DNA of 64,000 nt from Chitinophaga oryzae (GCF_012516375.2 NZ_CP051204.2:2356001-2420000), one strand, 5' to 3'; positions 26,798-35,494 are shown, counted from the stretch's first letter. Notes: generated from the sequence alone by a model not told the origin. Numbers and translations: made by a program.

Positions 26798-27709
26798 ATG
26801 CCGGAAAAAACCATCAGTATAGATGACCCCGCAGCCTTTACAGCGGCCTTTATGCCGGGAATGGACAGGCAATCGGTATTCAGCGGAGGGCGGGAAAAAT
26901 TTTTTATCGTGAAGCTGGAGGACATGTATCCGCATGTGAAAGGCAAGGTGCCGGCTTCGAGATCGGCCATGCATTTCTGCCTCTTTCTGACCGAAGGCAG
27001 CGCGTTCATGAAAGTGGGCAGCGAAACACACACCATCTTTGAAAATGAACTGCTGTTTGTGGCTGCCGGGCAATTGTTTTCTTTTAACGGGGGACAGGTA
27101 AACAAAGGTTACCTGTATGGTTTTCATGACGACATGCTGATGGGCCGTTTTCTCAGCAGTATGTTGCTGAAAGATTTTGAATGCCTGCGCAGCTGGGGCC
27201 ATCCTGCCGTGCGCCCCGATAGCCGGACGGCCGGTTTTATCCGGCAGCTGCTGGAGCGTTTGTACTACGAATACCGGCAGCAGGGTATTCAGCGTGCTGA
27301 GATCATTCAAACTTATCTGATCACCTTACTGAGCGAAGTGAATGCTGTTTGCCGCCCCTTACAGCGGCCGGAGGGCACGGCGGCGCTGCAGCTCACGAAC
27401 CGTTTCCAGGACCTGCTTTTCGGTGGCATGCCCCGATGGCGGCTGGTGGCAGATCTGGCAGCGGCATTACATATCACGCCCAATCATCTCAATAAAACGG
27501 TCAAAGCCGTGACCGGCAAAACGCCTACCCGCTGGATCGCGGAAGCGACGGTACTGGAAGCCAAAATGTTATTGTCGCAGAAAGAAATGACTGTCAGCGA
27601 AGTGGCGCTGGCGGTAGGGATAGAAGATGCTTCCTACTTCGCCCGGCTGTTTAAAAAGTATGAAGGTGTCACGCCAACGGAATTCCGAAGCAGGATTGAA
27701 AAGTCCTGA
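26798..27709 (+). CDS. AraC family transcriptional regulator (303 aa)
   Basis: N-terminal sensor region (about 1-190, cupin-like: HTIFENELLFVAAGQLFSFN) and a C-terminal pair of helix-turn-helix motifs (about 205-300: LAAALHITPNHLNKTVKAVT and VSEVALAVGIEDASYFARLF). Ends YEGVTPTEFRSRIEKS as usual for AraC proteins. Likely target is the divergent lipoprotein gene or the downstream membrane genes; a 71-base AT-rich gap separates it from the former. Confidence 0.92.
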   Translation: MPEKTISIDDPAAFTAAFMPGMDRQSVFSGGREKFFIVKLEDMYPHVKGKVPASRSAMHFCLFLTEGSAFMKVGSETHTIFENELLFVAAGQLFSFNGGQVNKGYLYGFHDDMLMGRFLSSMLLKDFECLRSWGHPAVRPDSRTAGFIRQLLERLYYEYRQQGIQRAEIIQTYLITLLSEVNAVCRPLQRPEGTAALQLTNRFQDLLFGGMPRWRLVADLAAALHITPNHLNKTVKAVTGKTPTRWIAEATVLEAKMLLSQKEMTVSEVALAVGIEDASYFARLFKKYEGVTPTEFRSRIEKS

Positions 27710-27762
27710 AACATGCTTTATCTGTCCTAACGGACCGCTGCATTCCTCCTGAATTTTGCAGC

Positions 27763-28227
27763 ATGTATTCCATGCTTTTGTTTTTGCACAGCGTTACCCG
27801 CTGGTTACTGCTGACAGGTCTTGTATATGCCATCGGAAGGGGCGTGGCCGGATGGGCGGGCCGCAGGGCCTTCACCCGCCAGGACAACCTGGTACGGCAT
27901 CTCACCGCCACCATCGCGCATATACAGCTGCTGATCGGCTATGTCCTTTATTTTCAAAGCCCGCTGACCGCTTATTTCCGGGCGCATGCCAAAGAGGCGT
28001 CTATGCCTTTTGAATTCCGTTTTTTCGGCTGGATACATGTGCTGCTGATGACGGTGGCCGTCATCCTGCTCACGATAGGCAGTGCTGCGGCCAAACGGCA
28101 GGCGGCTGACGCACGGAAATTCAGGACTATGACCTTCTGGTTTTTGCTGGCGCTCTTACTGATAATGGCGGCCATACCCTGGCCTTTTTCTCCACTGGCC
28201 CACCGGCCATATATCCGAATGTTTTAG
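27763..28227 (+). CDS. Small integral membrane protein (154 aa)
   Basis: Four predicted membrane helices (about 1-25, 45-68, 85-105, 122-140) with conserved His at HSVTRW and TIAHIQLLIGYVLYFQSP, reminiscent of short cytochrome-b-like proteins; haem binding is only a guess. Two in-frame ATGs lie near the start (27763 and 27772). It precedes the DUF3817 gene by 2 bases. A near-consensus box GAATTTTG lies just upstream (about 27752-27759). Confidence 0.78.
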   Translation: MYSMLLFLHSVTRWLLLTGLVYAIGRGVAGWAGRRAFTRQDNLVRHLTATIAHIQLLIGYVLYFQSPLTAYFRAHAKEASMPFEFRFFGWIHVLLMTVAVILLTIGSAAAKRQAADARKFRTMTFWFLLALLLIMAAIPWPFSPLAHRPYIRMF

Positions 28228-28229
28228 TT

Positions 28230-28550
28230 ATGATCAGATTTTTCACCACACAATTGGGCAGGCTCCGGCTGTTAGGCCTGCTGGAAGGGATCTCTTTGTT
28301 GTTGCTCGTCGGTATAGCCGTACCCATGAAGTATTTCGCGCAGAACCCGGCGCTGGTAAAAGCGATAGGGCCGGTACACGGACTACTGTTCGTTTTTTTT
28401 GTCGTGAACACCATCAGCGTGGGGATCGCCTATAAGTGGGCCTTCCGCACCACCACCTGGAAAGTGTTGCTGGCCTGCATGATCCCGTTCGGGACTTTTT
28501 ACGTGGACCGCCACATCCTGGCAAAAATGGAAGAAAAGCAACCCAGCTGA
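28230..28550 (+). CDS. DUF3817 family membrane protein (106 aa)
   Basis: Three membrane segments in the DUF3817 pattern: LRLLGLLEGISLLLLVGIAV (about 10-29), GPVHGLLFVFFVVNTISVGI (about 47-66) and VLLACMIPFGTFYVDRHIL (about 78-96). The family is found in actinobacteria and Bacteroidota; function unknown. It is coupled to the preceding membrane gene by a 2-base gap. Confidence 0.88.
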   Translation: MIRFFTTQLGRLRLLGLLEGISLLLLVGIAVPMKYFAQNPALVKAIGPVHGLLFVFFVVNTISVGIAYKWAFRTTTWKVLLACMIPFGTFYVDRHILAKMEEKQPS

Positions 28551-28574
28551 CATACTGTTGTCACATGCCGCTGT

Positions 28575-28582
28575 TAGCTTTG
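28575..28582 (+). promoter_or_regulatory. -7 promoter box TAGCTTTG
   Basis: Exact TAnnTTTG match 24 bases before ATG 28606; a TTG is at 28558-28560, closer (14 bases) than the usual 19. It supports the downstream start for the winged-helix gene. Confidence 0.45.
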
Positions 28583-28605
28583 TGATAAATGATGATGCAG
28601 GGCTT

Positions 28606-29418
28606 ATGACAGACAGCGACATTATGCGTCACCGGCTGCGCAATCAGCTGCTGGGGGGCAGTTCCCATACGTCGGCCGCGACAGTGGTGCAGTGGATGGG
28701 ATGTGTGCAGGCGGACGATTACGCCGCCGCCAAACGGAGCATCGCAGCGCGGCTGCTGGCGCCCCGTTACAACGATACCGACCGGCTGATCAACGAAGGG
28801 CTGCTGCGGCGCAGCTTTCTGCTGAAGCCTTTGCCCGCGCTGGCAACGGCCGCGGACAGTGCGCGGATACAGCCGTTCACCTTGTCCGGCGTGCAGCAGG
28901 CCGGCCGGCGATTACACCGGATGCTGGGCATCGATGCGGTTTTGCTGAAGCAGAGCCGCCGCCGGCTGGAGGCCGCGCTGCGGGACGGGCAGCAGTTGAC
29001 CCGCGTGCAACTGGCGCCCATACTCGGACTGGGGCCGCAGGACCTGCGGATGCCTTTTCTCCTGATGGACGCAGAGCTGGAAGGCGTGATCCGGAACGGC
29101 CCGCTGGCAGGAAATACATTTACCTATCAATTGCAGCCGCATGCCCCCACGAACTATGATGCCGCAGAAGCCCTGTGGCTGCTGACCGACCGCTATTTCC
29201 GCAGCCGCGGCCCGGCACGGCTGCAGGACTTCGTGGCATGGAGCGGACTATCGGCGCCACAGGGAAAGAAAGGCATCGCCATGGCGCGCCTGGCTTACCA
29301 GGTGGTGGAAGGAGAAGCTTATTGGTATGCCGCCGATATGGAGGTAACGGCACCGGTTATACGACGCATGAAAGAATTGCCCAAAGATGGCGAATTCAGG
29401 ATGGCTTATGATAGCTGA
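28606..29418 (+). CDS. Winged-helix DNA-binding protein, AlkZ/YcaQ-like, C-terminally truncated (270 aa)
   Basis: Belongs to the HTH_42 family of DNA glycosylase-like proteins related to AlkZ (repair of bulky or crosslinked bases). The family pattern is seen at MRHRLRNQLLGG and WMGCVQADDYAAAKRSIAAR; the catalytic Q-x-Q/D motif reads QAD (Q-x-D as in YcaQ). Family proteins are usually about 350-400 residues; this one stops at about 270, just where the C-terminal domain with the LLPAYDEYL-type motif would begin. It ends 3 bases before the stop of a broken minus-strand gene, so both seem cut by the same rearrangement. ATG 28606 is preferred because of the promoter box before it. Confidence 0.8.
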   Translation: MTDSDIMRHRLRNQLLGGSSHTSAATVVQWMGCVQADDYAAAKRSIAARLLAPRYNDTDRLINEGLLRRSFLLKPLPALATAADSARIQPFTLSGVQQAGRRLHRMLGIDAVLLKQSRRRLEAALRDGQQLTRVQLAPILGLGPQDLRMPFLLMDAELEGVIRNGPLAGNTFTYQLQPHAPTNYDAAEALWLLTDRYFRSRGPARLQDFVAWSGLSAPQGKKGIAMARLAYQVVEGEAYWYAADMEVTAPVIRRMKELPKDGEFRMAYDS

Positions 29419-29421
29419 AAC

Positions 29422-29574
29422 TTATGCTTCGTCCCGTTGGTATTCCGGGATGTCGGCGGGCTGGCAGTCCAGTGCTTCGCAGATAACGTCCAGCGTGCTG
29501 AAACGCACCGCTTTGGCTTTACCTTTTTTGAGGATGGACAAATGGCCAGCGTAAGCCCCGCTTTTTTGAACAGT
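29422..29574 (-). pseudogene. Remnant of an XRE-type helix-turn-helix regulator (C-terminal half)
   Basis: The minus-strand frame VQKSGAYAGHLSIL...KAVRFSTLDVICEALDCQP and its end DIPEYQRDEA matches the second half of the short XRE regulators of Bacteroidota (usual form: NLSILK.GKAKAVRFSTLEAICKALDCQPGD). The first helices and a start codon are missing; upstream of about 29574 the sequence belongs to the next minus-strand membrane gene. It is therefore a broken copy, facing the truncated winged-helix gene. Confidence 0.65.
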
Positions 29575-29576
29575 AA

Positions 29577-30698
29577 TTACTCCTGGCGGTAATATCCCCT
29601 GGCGGTGAACAGGACGGAAGCAATAAAACAGCAGGGAAAGAGCCAGTATACTCCGCCAAACATAATACACCAGAAGAGAAGGCCATAGAGTAGGAAAATC
29701 ACCGGCAGATAACTTCTCATGTTGACGGGATAACGGTAACAGATACTCCGTAATAACTGCACATAAACGATCAGGGAGGGTACCAGTATCACATTCATAG
29801 CCGGCGGAAAGGCCAGCAGCAGCCAGGTAAGTTCCGGCAGCAGCAATAATACATGTGTCAGTACGGAGGACAGGTAAACACGCGGGATGCTGTACGGGAA
29901 ATTTCTCATAAACCGCAGGTAATGCCGCTCGAAGTGATGTTCCCGGAATATCAGCACACCGTGCGTCAGTGCAATGAACAGTACCGATGCACCGGCTGCC
30001 CGCAGGTCCCGTTGCGGATTTTCCAGCAGCCGGAACAGGCCGGTCCCGATAATCAGCGCAGTAAGCGCTTTGGTAATAGCATAGCTAAGTTTATGGCGGG
30101 CGGCTATGTGATAGAGAAAAATAGCTGGAAGCGGTTTTTTCCACTGGCGGCTTAGCCACAACAGCGCCGGGGAAGAGGATTGACCGGTAAAACGATTGGC
30201 CTGCCGGAAGCAGATCAGCGCTCCCGCAGCTGTCAACAAAAACAGGTAAATAAACAGGAGGACGGGCAACAGGTAATGTTGCCATAAAATACCAATAAAC
30301 AGCGCAAAAAAGGCATAGGCAAAAGCGGGAATATTGATATGCAGTTGTACGCAAAACCAGCTGAAAAATTGTTTCTCCGGGCGCATGGCATTGGCGCTGT
30401 AAAAGATAAACTGTTGCTCCGGCGCTGAAAGCTGCGACAGTACATATTGCCAGCTCTTGATATTGTATAGCAGGCAGGTAATAAAAAAGAGCAACAGGAT
30501 AAACGGATTACTGACCAGCGTAATGGTAATCAGTTGCTGAAAGTAGGCCATGGCACCGGGAGGAATATCGCCTGCGGTATTGATAAAAAAAGCATAGCTG
30601 ACAAACGTTACAAAGAGGAACAGGAGCAGGCCGGCGTGGACCTTATAAAAACCATAGGAGAACACGCGTGTCAGCAAAATGGTTACAGGATGTTTCAT
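29577..30698 (-). CDS. Membrane protein, probable ABC transporter permease subunit (373 aa)
   Basis: Strongly hydrophobic with about nine membrane segments (for example VHAGLLLFLFVTFVSYAFFI and LLPVLLFIYLFLLTAAGAL). No recognisable permease family motif, but it overlaps the stop of the ABC ATPase gene by 4 bases (ATGA), so the two form a unit. In Bacteroidota such pairs export unknown compounds; this is inference from context. Its C-terminal end adjoins the broken XRE gene. Confidence 0.8.
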   Translation of the reverse strand: MKHPVTILLTRVFSYGFYKVHAGLLLFLFVTFVSYAFFINTAGDIPPGAMAYFQQLITITLVSNPFILLLFFITCLLYNIKSWQYVLSQLSAPEQQFIFYSANAMRPEKQFFSWFCVQLHINIPAFAYAFFALFIGILWQHYLLPVLLFIYLFLLTAAGALICFRQANRFTGQSSSPALLWLSRQWKKPLPAIFLYHIAARHKLSYAITKALTALIIGTGLFRLLENPQRDLRAAGASVLFIALTHGVLIFREHHFERHYLRFMRNFPYSIPRVYLSSVLTHVLLLLPELTWLLLAFPPAMNVILVPSLIVYVQLLRSICYRYPVNMRSYLPVIFLLYGLLFWCIMFGGVYWLFPCCFIASVLFTARGYYRQE

Positions 30699-31330
30699 GG
30701 CGTTTCCAGCTTAAGCGTTTGTGCTTCCACAAGTATAGTGGCAGTCATAGGAAGCGCCTGTTCTTCCGGCGACTGGTGCGACGACAGCAGGAAACTGACG
30801 CCTTGTTCCCGGCTTTTCCTGATCCAGCTGTACAGCACCTCCAGCGAGGGCTGGTCCATCGTGATCAGTGGCTCGTCCAGCAGGATCAGCGAAGGTTTGC
30901 CGATAAAAGCCAGCACCAGTGACAGCTTCTTGAGCATGCCGCTGGAGTAGGTATCGATGGGATCTGTGATGTAAGCCTGCATCTGCATGGCGTCAATGTA
31001 TTGCTCCGCCTGCGTGGCAGCAGCGTTTTTAGCGGCGGCAAAAAGTGCGATCATCTCTTTACCGCTGAGATAGGGGGGGAACACCGGCTCGGCCTCCGCG
31101 AAATTGACCTCGCTGCGGTAAGCCCGTGTATGTTTTTTAAGCAACAGTTTATTGTGCAGAATGATGTCTCCTTCGAAGTGCAGGATACCGGCTATAGACC
31201 GCAACAAAGTGCTTTTGCCGGACCCGTTGGCGCCCTTGACCCAGTAAATCCCGGGGCCTATGCTACAATCGCTGACAGAAAGGACCAGCCGGTGATGATA
31301 AAATTTCCTGAATTGTTTTATCTGAAGCAT
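30695..31330 (-). CDS. ABC transporter ATP-binding protein (211 aa)
   Basis: Cytoplasmic ATPase subunit. Walker A GANGSGKSTLLRSIAG at about 33-48, signature YSSGMLKKLSLVLAFIG at about 125-141 (SSGM instead of SGGQ), Walker B LILLDEPL at about 145-152, H-loop LLSSHQSPEE at about 180. Shorter than average. First gene of a two-gene unit with the membrane protein. Confidence 0.93.
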   Translation of the reverse strand: MLQIKQFRKFYHHRLVLSVSDCSIGPGIYWVKGANGSGKSTLLRSIAGILHFEGDIILHNKLLLKKHTRAYRSEVNFAEAEPVFPPYLSGKEMIALFAAAKNAAATQAEQYIDAMQMQAYITDPIDTYSSGMLKKLSLVLAFIGKPSLILLDEPLITMDQPSLEVLYSWIRKSREQGVSFLLSSHQSPEEQALPMTATILVEAQTLKLETP

Positions 31331-31434
31331 GGTCCAAGTTAAAGTAATTTCTCTTTTGCTGTCATGCTACGGTCCCTATATGCTTTGTTAATATTATACC
31401 TTGATAACTGAGATATTTTTTTATCTTACTTTCC

Positions 31435-32334
31435 ATGAAACGTCTTCTCTTTATATTTTTTCCTTTGTTTTCTTTCGCGCAGCACCAGGTGGCCATCACC
31501 ATGGATGATGCACCTGTGATGGCTTTGCCGGGCTACTATACCGTCGCCCAACGGAAAGCTGTCAATGAAAAGCTGCTGCAACAGATTACCGTGCTGCATA
31601 CACCGGTGAGTGTTTTTATCAACGGCGCCAACTGCATCGTTCCTGATAATCAGCTGCTGTTGAAAAAATGGGCGGACCATCCGCTGGTGACGCTGGGCAG
31701 CCATACGCTGAACCATCCTGACTGTGCGGCGTTGCCACTGGATAGTTTCAGGATGGAGGTAACGATCAACGATTATATTATCAGGGCAGTGGCGAAAGAT
31801 AAGCCCGTGCCTTACTTCCGTTTCCCGTTTAACGCCATGGGGAAGGACAGCCTGGCGCAGGCCGCCACCATCGGTTACCTGAAGGAAAAAGGATATACCG
31901 CCGTTCCTTTTACGGTGGAGAGCAGCGATTATATGTTTGAACAAGCCTACCAGGAAGCCTTAAAAAAGAGAGATCACCATAAGGCGAAGGATATAGGCGC
32001 CGCCTATATCCGTTACACGCTGTTTTCTTTTGATTATTTCGAAAAGCTGGCCCGCGAAGTGTTCGGACGAGACATACCACAGGTATATCTCTGTCATGTG
32101 AACCAGCTGAACGCCGACTATTACACCACGCTGGTAAAAGCCTTGCAGCAGCGGGGCTATCAATGCATATCCTTAGAGCAGGCGATGCAGGACAAAGCCT
32201 ATGCTACGCCGCTCCACGATCATCGCCGGTTCGGTTTTTCCTGGCTGTTCCGCTGGATACCGGATGCGGCTATACGCAAATCACACCTGCGCAACAGCCC
32301 GGAACCGGACAAAGAACTGGCGGTGTTTAAATAA
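31435..32334 (+). CDS. Secreted polysaccharide deacetylase family protein (299 aa)
   Basis: NodB-type carbohydrate esterase (CE4) removing acetyl groups from cell-wall or polysaccharide sugars. Signal MKRLLFIFFPLFSFAQHQ; metal-site motifs VAITMDDAPV (Asp-Asp, about 19-28) and LGSHTLNHPD (His-x3-His, about 90-99), then PYFRFPFNAMG (about 123) and YLCHVNQLNADY near the end. Divergent from the ABC transporter; its stop touches the convergent DinB stop with no spacing. Confidence 0.92.
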   Translation: MKRLLFIFFPLFSFAQHQVAITMDDAPVMALPGYYTVAQRKAVNEKLLQQITVLHTPVSVFINGANCIVPDNQLLLKKWADHPLVTLGSHTLNHPDCAALPLDSFRMEVTINDYIIRAVAKDKPVPYFRFPFNAMGKDSLAQAATIGYLKEKGYTAVPFTVESSDYMFEQAYQEALKKRDHHKAKDIGAAYIRYTLFSFDYFEKLAREVFGRDIPQVYLCHVNQLNADYYTTLVKALQQRGYQCISLEQAMQDKAYATPLHDHRRFGFSWLFRWIPDAAIRKSHLRNSPEPDKELAVFK

Positions 32335-32838
32335 TCAGGCTGCTGCCAGTCGCGCTTTGATGTTTTCCAGCTGATGAACATGCCGTTGGGTATGAACATT
32401 GATCAGCTGCAGCCATTCGTAGCGGGTGAGCGGACCGAAGCCCGGCACTTCAAAATCGAGGCAGGTGTCTTCCAGCGGAATGGTTTGCGCGGCGGCGATC
32501 ACTTTATTCCATGTTTGCTGCAGGTCTTGCAACAGTGCCGCTTTCCGGTGGCTTTCCTGCGTGGGCAGGATATCCTCTGCTGCCTGGAATTTGAGCGAGT
32601 AATTAAGAAACAGGTCGCGGATGGCGGGGGCTTTCTCGTCCGGCTGCCGGTCGGTGGGCGCTGTATTGCCGTAGAGGATGCCGCAATCGCCGGCTTTCAG
32701 CACATGTTCGGCTACCTGTCCGGCCGTCCAGCTGCCTTCAAACGGAAGGGCGTTGAGTTGTTCGTCTGAAAAGGAAGAAATCGTTTTCAGTAAGGCATTG
32801 CCGGTGGCTTCTATTTCGTTAACCAGTTCCTGACGCAT
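32335..32838 (-). CDS. DinB family protein (167 aa)
   Basis: Four-helix-bundle DinB/YfiT-like metal-binding protein, often a thiol transferase or stress protein. Metal-ligand His are visible in WTAGQVAEHVLKAGD (about 45-59) and NVHTQRHVHQLENI near the C-terminus. ATG 32838 gives MRQELVNEIE; an in-frame ATG at 32871 adds 11 residues. Convergent with the deacetylase, zero gap. Confidence 0.9.
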   Translation of the reverse strand: MRQELVNEIEATGNALLKTISSFSDEQLNALPFEGSWTAGQVAEHVLKAGDCGILYGNTAPTDRQPDEKAPAIRDLFLNYSLKFQAAEDILPTQESHRKAALLQDLQQTWNKVIAAAQTIPLEDTCLDFEVPGFGPLTRYEWLQLINVHTQRHVHQLENIKARLAAA

Positions 32839-32987
32839 AGTAGATGGGTTTTGATACAAACCTACTATCATTTTATCACCCCGAGGGGGTGTAAGACTGA
32901 CTTTTCAGCGGGCGCATTGCGACAATTCATTTTAATAGCTATCTTGTGCGGGTTAACATTAATTCCACGTAAAAAAATAACTTCACC

Positions 32988-33287
32988 ATGGATTTTCAAA
33001 CATTTATGACTGCCATGAATGCTGCCCGCCCTCCTGACGGGCTGACGGTGTATTTGCAGGCATTGTGGTATGCCGGCAAAGGCAACTGGGACCAGGCGCA
33101 TGAGCTGGTACAGGATTTGCCCGACCGCGATGCAGCCCATATTCACGCCTATCTGCATCGTGTAGAGGGCGATCAATGGAATGCTGACTACTGGTACCGC
33201 AGGGCCGGAGAAAAAAGTCCTGCCGTGGGGCTGGAAGCAGAATGGCAACAGCTCGTCAAACAGCTGCTGGGTGCAGGTAAAAAGTGA
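32988..33287 (+). CDS. Small conserved protein of unknown function (99 aa)
   Basis: Cytoplasmic, helical, tryptophan-rich: MDFQTFMTAMNAARPPDGLT, YLQALWYAGKGNWDQAHELV, HAYLHRVEGDQWNADYWYRR. The layout (short Trp-rich protein with two-helix repeats) recalls widespread small bacterial proteins annotated as hypothetical. It lies 32 bases before the DUF1080 gene on the same strand and may be co-transcribed with it. Confidence 0.8.
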   Translation: MDFQTFMTAMNAARPPDGLTVYLQALWYAGKGNWDQAHELVQDLPDRDAAHIHAYLHRVEGDQWNADYWYRRAGEKSPAVGLEAEWQQLVKQLLGAGKK

Positions 33288-33319
33288 TCATCTAATCTAT
33301 CTAACACAACAAAAATATT

Positions 33320-34096
33320 ATGAAAGGAAAAATTATACTGACCGCCCTTTTAGCCGGCGGATGTTATATGGCACAGGCGCAGGACCAGAAAGCCAAACCG
33401 GAAGATACCGAAGTATATACACCGGTACCACCGGAAGTAAAGCCGGGCAAAAAATGCGGTGACGCCCCTTCCGACGCGATCATCCTGTTTGACGGTTCCA
33501 ACCTGGACCAGTGGGTGATGGCGGACGACAGGAATACGCCTGCCAAATGGGACGTGTCTAAAGGCGTGCTGACGGTCAACAAAAAGGTGGGTAATATCGA
33601 AACCAAAAAATCGTTTAACAACTACCAGCTGCATATCGAATGGCGGGTGCCGGCCAATATCACCGGCACCGGCCAGGGCAGGGGCAACAGCGGCGTGTTC
33701 CTGGCTTCCATCGGTAAAGGCGATGCGGGGTATGAATTACAGGTGCTGGACTCCTATAACAACAAGACCTACACCAACGGTCAGGCTGCCAGTATCTACA
33801 AGCAGCATGTACCGCTGGCCAATCCGACCAACAAACCGGGTGAATGGCAGGCATATGACGTGATCTGGACGGCGCCGGTATTCGGCAGCGATGGTAAACT
33901 GGTTAGTCCGGCCAGGGTGACCGTACTGTTCAACGGGGTATTGGTACAAAACAATGTGGAACTGAAGGGGCCTACCCAGTACATTGGTGCTCCGGCATAT
34001 CGTGAGGCGCACGGCCCAAGCCCTATCAAGCTGCAGGCCCATGGCGATAAGAGCGAGCCGCTGAGCTTCCGCAACATCTGGATCCGCGAATTATAA
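33320..34096 (+). CDS. DUF1080 (3-keto-disaccharide hydrolase domain) secreted protein (258 aa)
   Basis: Signal MKGKIILTALLAGGCYMAQAQ, then the concanavalin-like DUF1080 domain: DAIILFDGSNLDQWVMADDR (about 49-68), WDVSKGVLTVNKKVGNIETK, YQLHIEWRVPANITGTGQGRG-type strand with GNSGVFLASIGKGDAGYELQ, GEWQAYDVIWTAPVF and the end SFRNIWIREL. In recent annotation this family includes hydrolases acting on 3-keto sugars, the products of C3 oxidation by sugar dehydrogenases such as the Gfo/Idh/MocA proteins of this window, but it is not in their operon. Confidence 0.92.
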   Translation: MKGKIILTALLAGGCYMAQAQDQKAKPEDTEVYTPVPPEVKPGKKCGDAPSDAIILFDGSNLDQWVMADDRNTPAKWDVSKGVLTVNKKVGNIETKKSFNNYQLHIEWRVPANITGTGQGRGNSGVFLASIGKGDAGYELQVLDSYNNKTYTNGQAASIYKQHVPLANPTNKPGEWQAYDVIWTAPVFGSDGKLVSPARVTVLFNGVLVQNNVELKGPTQYIGAPAYREAHGPSPIKLQAHGDKSEPLSFRNIWIREL

Positions 34097-34110
34097 TATT
34101 TTATTGCTGC

Positions 34111-34257
34111 TCACCGGAACACCTGGTGGGCAGCAATCACTATCTCCCGCAGCAGTAACTGCATATCCTCCACCAGCCAGTCAAACAATGGGTCTTCCTG
34201 ACCGCGCCTGTACGCAGCAATGACCGTCCCCATTATTTTTGTTATCCGGTAGCTCAT
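34111..34257 (-). CDS. Possible small protein (48 aa)
   Basis: Minus-strand frame MSYRITKIMGTVIAAYRRGQ followed by EDPLFDWLVEDMQLLLREIV; helical and plausible as protein but without a recognised family, ribosome site or operon. It fills most of the 269-base gap between the DUF1080 gene and the GlxA-type regulator. Confidence 0.3.
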   Translation of the reverse strand: MSYRITKIMGTVIAAYRRGQEDPLFDWLVEDMQLLLREIVIAAHQVFR

Positions 34258-34330
34258 GTAGTATTTGTTGACTGCAAACTTACTGTCGTATTTTAATATC
34301 CGGGGGCCTCCATTACGACAAAAAAGGAGG

Positions 34331-34361
34331 TTGTTTACGACATTGGTTTTCTCTATATTTG
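34331..34361 (+). promoter_or_regulatory. Promoter of the GlxA-type regulator, very close to its ATG
   Basis: TTG (34331-34333), 20 bases, TATATTTG (34354-34361), an exact TAnnTTTG. The box ends 4 bases before ATG 34366, so transcription would start at about the start codon. Confidence 0.5.
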
Positions 34362-34365
34362 GTAC

Positions 34366-35346
34366 ATGAAACACATATCCATCCTCGTCCCCAAAGGTGA
34401 TGTAGCCCTATCTTGCATCGAAGGCTCATTTACTGTGTTTAACAAGGTCAATGACTTTCTGGCCGCATCGGGCAGATCCCCTTTATTTAAAGTGCAACTG
34501 GTGGGCCTTGCACGGGATCCAGAAACCTACCACCGTCTTTTTGCTGTTACGCCGGACCTCACACTGGATGAAGTCAATCAGACAGACCTGATTGTTATCC
34601 CGGCGGTTAATGGCGACATGCAGCAAGTCATCAGTATGAACCAGGAGTTCTTTCCCTGGATCGTGAAGCAGCACCATAAAGGCGCGGAAGTGGCCAGCTT
34701 ATGCGTGGGCGCTTTCCTGCTGGCTTCTACCGGCCTGCTGGACGGTAAAAAATGTTCCACGCACTGGTTTGCCGCCAACCACTTCCGTAAGATGTTCCCG
34801 GATGTAACACTGGTGTCAGAAAAAATCATCACCGACGAAGGAGGTATCTACTCCAGCGGCGGGGCGGCATCTTTCTACAACCTGATCATCTACCTGGTGG
34901 AGAAGTACGCAGGCAAAGAACTGGCGATTCTCTGTTCCAAGATGTTCGAGATTGAATTCGAACGCAGCAACCAATCCCCCTTTATCATCTTTGAAGGCCA
35001 GAAAGGGCATGATGATGAACCTATCCGCAAAGCCCAGGAATACATCGAACAGAATTTCTCGGAAAGGATCACGGTAGACCAGCTGGCCACCATGTTTTCC
35101 CTCAGCCGCAGAAACCTGGAAAGACGCTTTAAGAAAGCCACCTCCAATACCGCTGTGGAATACATGCAGCGTGTAAAGATCGAAGCAGCCAAAAACAGCC
35201 TGGAAAGAGGTTCAGAAAACGTCAGCGAGGTAATGTACAAAGTAGGCTATACCGACACCAAAGCATTCCGTACCACCTTCAAAAAGATCACGGGACTTTC
35301 TCCACAGGAATACCGCAATAAATACAACAGGGCGCTGGCCAGCTAA
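34366..35346 (+). CDS. GlxA family transcriptional regulator: DJ-1/PfpI domain plus AraC HTH (326 aa)
   Basis: N-terminal class I glutamine-amidotransferase-like (DJ-1/PfpI) domain, about 1-185, with nucleophile-elbow Cys in VASLCVGAFLLASTGLLDGK, and C-terminal AraC-type double helix-turn-helix, about 225-320 (ITVDQLATMFSLSRRNLERR and VMYKVGYTDTKAFRTTFKKI). The start matches where the DJ-1 fold begins (ISILVPKGDVALSC), so ATG 34366 is solid even though the promoter box lies directly before it. Target genes are unknown. Confidence 0.93.
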   Translation: MKHISILVPKGDVALSCIEGSFTVFNKVNDFLAASGRSPLFKVQLVGLARDPETYHRLFAVTPDLTLDEVNQTDLIVIPAVNGDMQQVISMNQEFFPWIVKQHHKGAEVASLCVGAFLLASTGLLDGKKCSTHWFAANHFRKMFPDVTLVSEKIITDEGGIYSSGGAASFYNLIIYLVEKYAGKELAILCSKMFEIEFERSNQSPFIIFEGQKGHDDEPIRKAQEYIEQNFSERITVDQLATMFSLSRRNLERRFKKATSNTAVEYMQRVKIEAAKNSLERGSENVSEVMYKVGYTDTKAFRTTFKKITGLSPQEYRNKYNRALAS

Positions 35347-35400
35347 CTGCAGGGACGGCTGTCAGCCTTTTGTAGCTTTTCTTCCTCATTCCTTCTTAGC

Positions 35401-35428
35401 CCGGATGGGTATTTTACTGCCCATCCGG
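35401..35428. terminator. Hairpin after the GlxA-type regulator
   Basis: Perfect 9-bp stem CCGGATGGG (35401-35409) and CCCATCCGG (35420-35428), 10-nt loop. T-tract is poor, so termination is only likely. Confidence 0.5.
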
Positions 35429-35469
35429 CATGGATTTGCCTTGTCGCTGTGCTATCAGGGACAGGCATA

Positions 35470-35494
35470 GTTTTTTATCACTGTTATAAAAAAC
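35470..35494 (+). promoter_or_regulatory. AT-rich inverted repeat directly before the nucleotidyltransferase start
   Basis: Perfect 9-bp arms GTTTTTTAT (35470-35478) and ATAAAAAAC (35486-35494) with a 7-nt loop, ending 6 bases before ATG 35501. It could be an operator or an RNA hairpin that masks the start. Confidence 0.5.

Noticed and set aside
27712..27745. Possible GTCC-TAAC-GGAC hairpin as regulator
   Set aside because: The stem is only 4 bp, common by chance.
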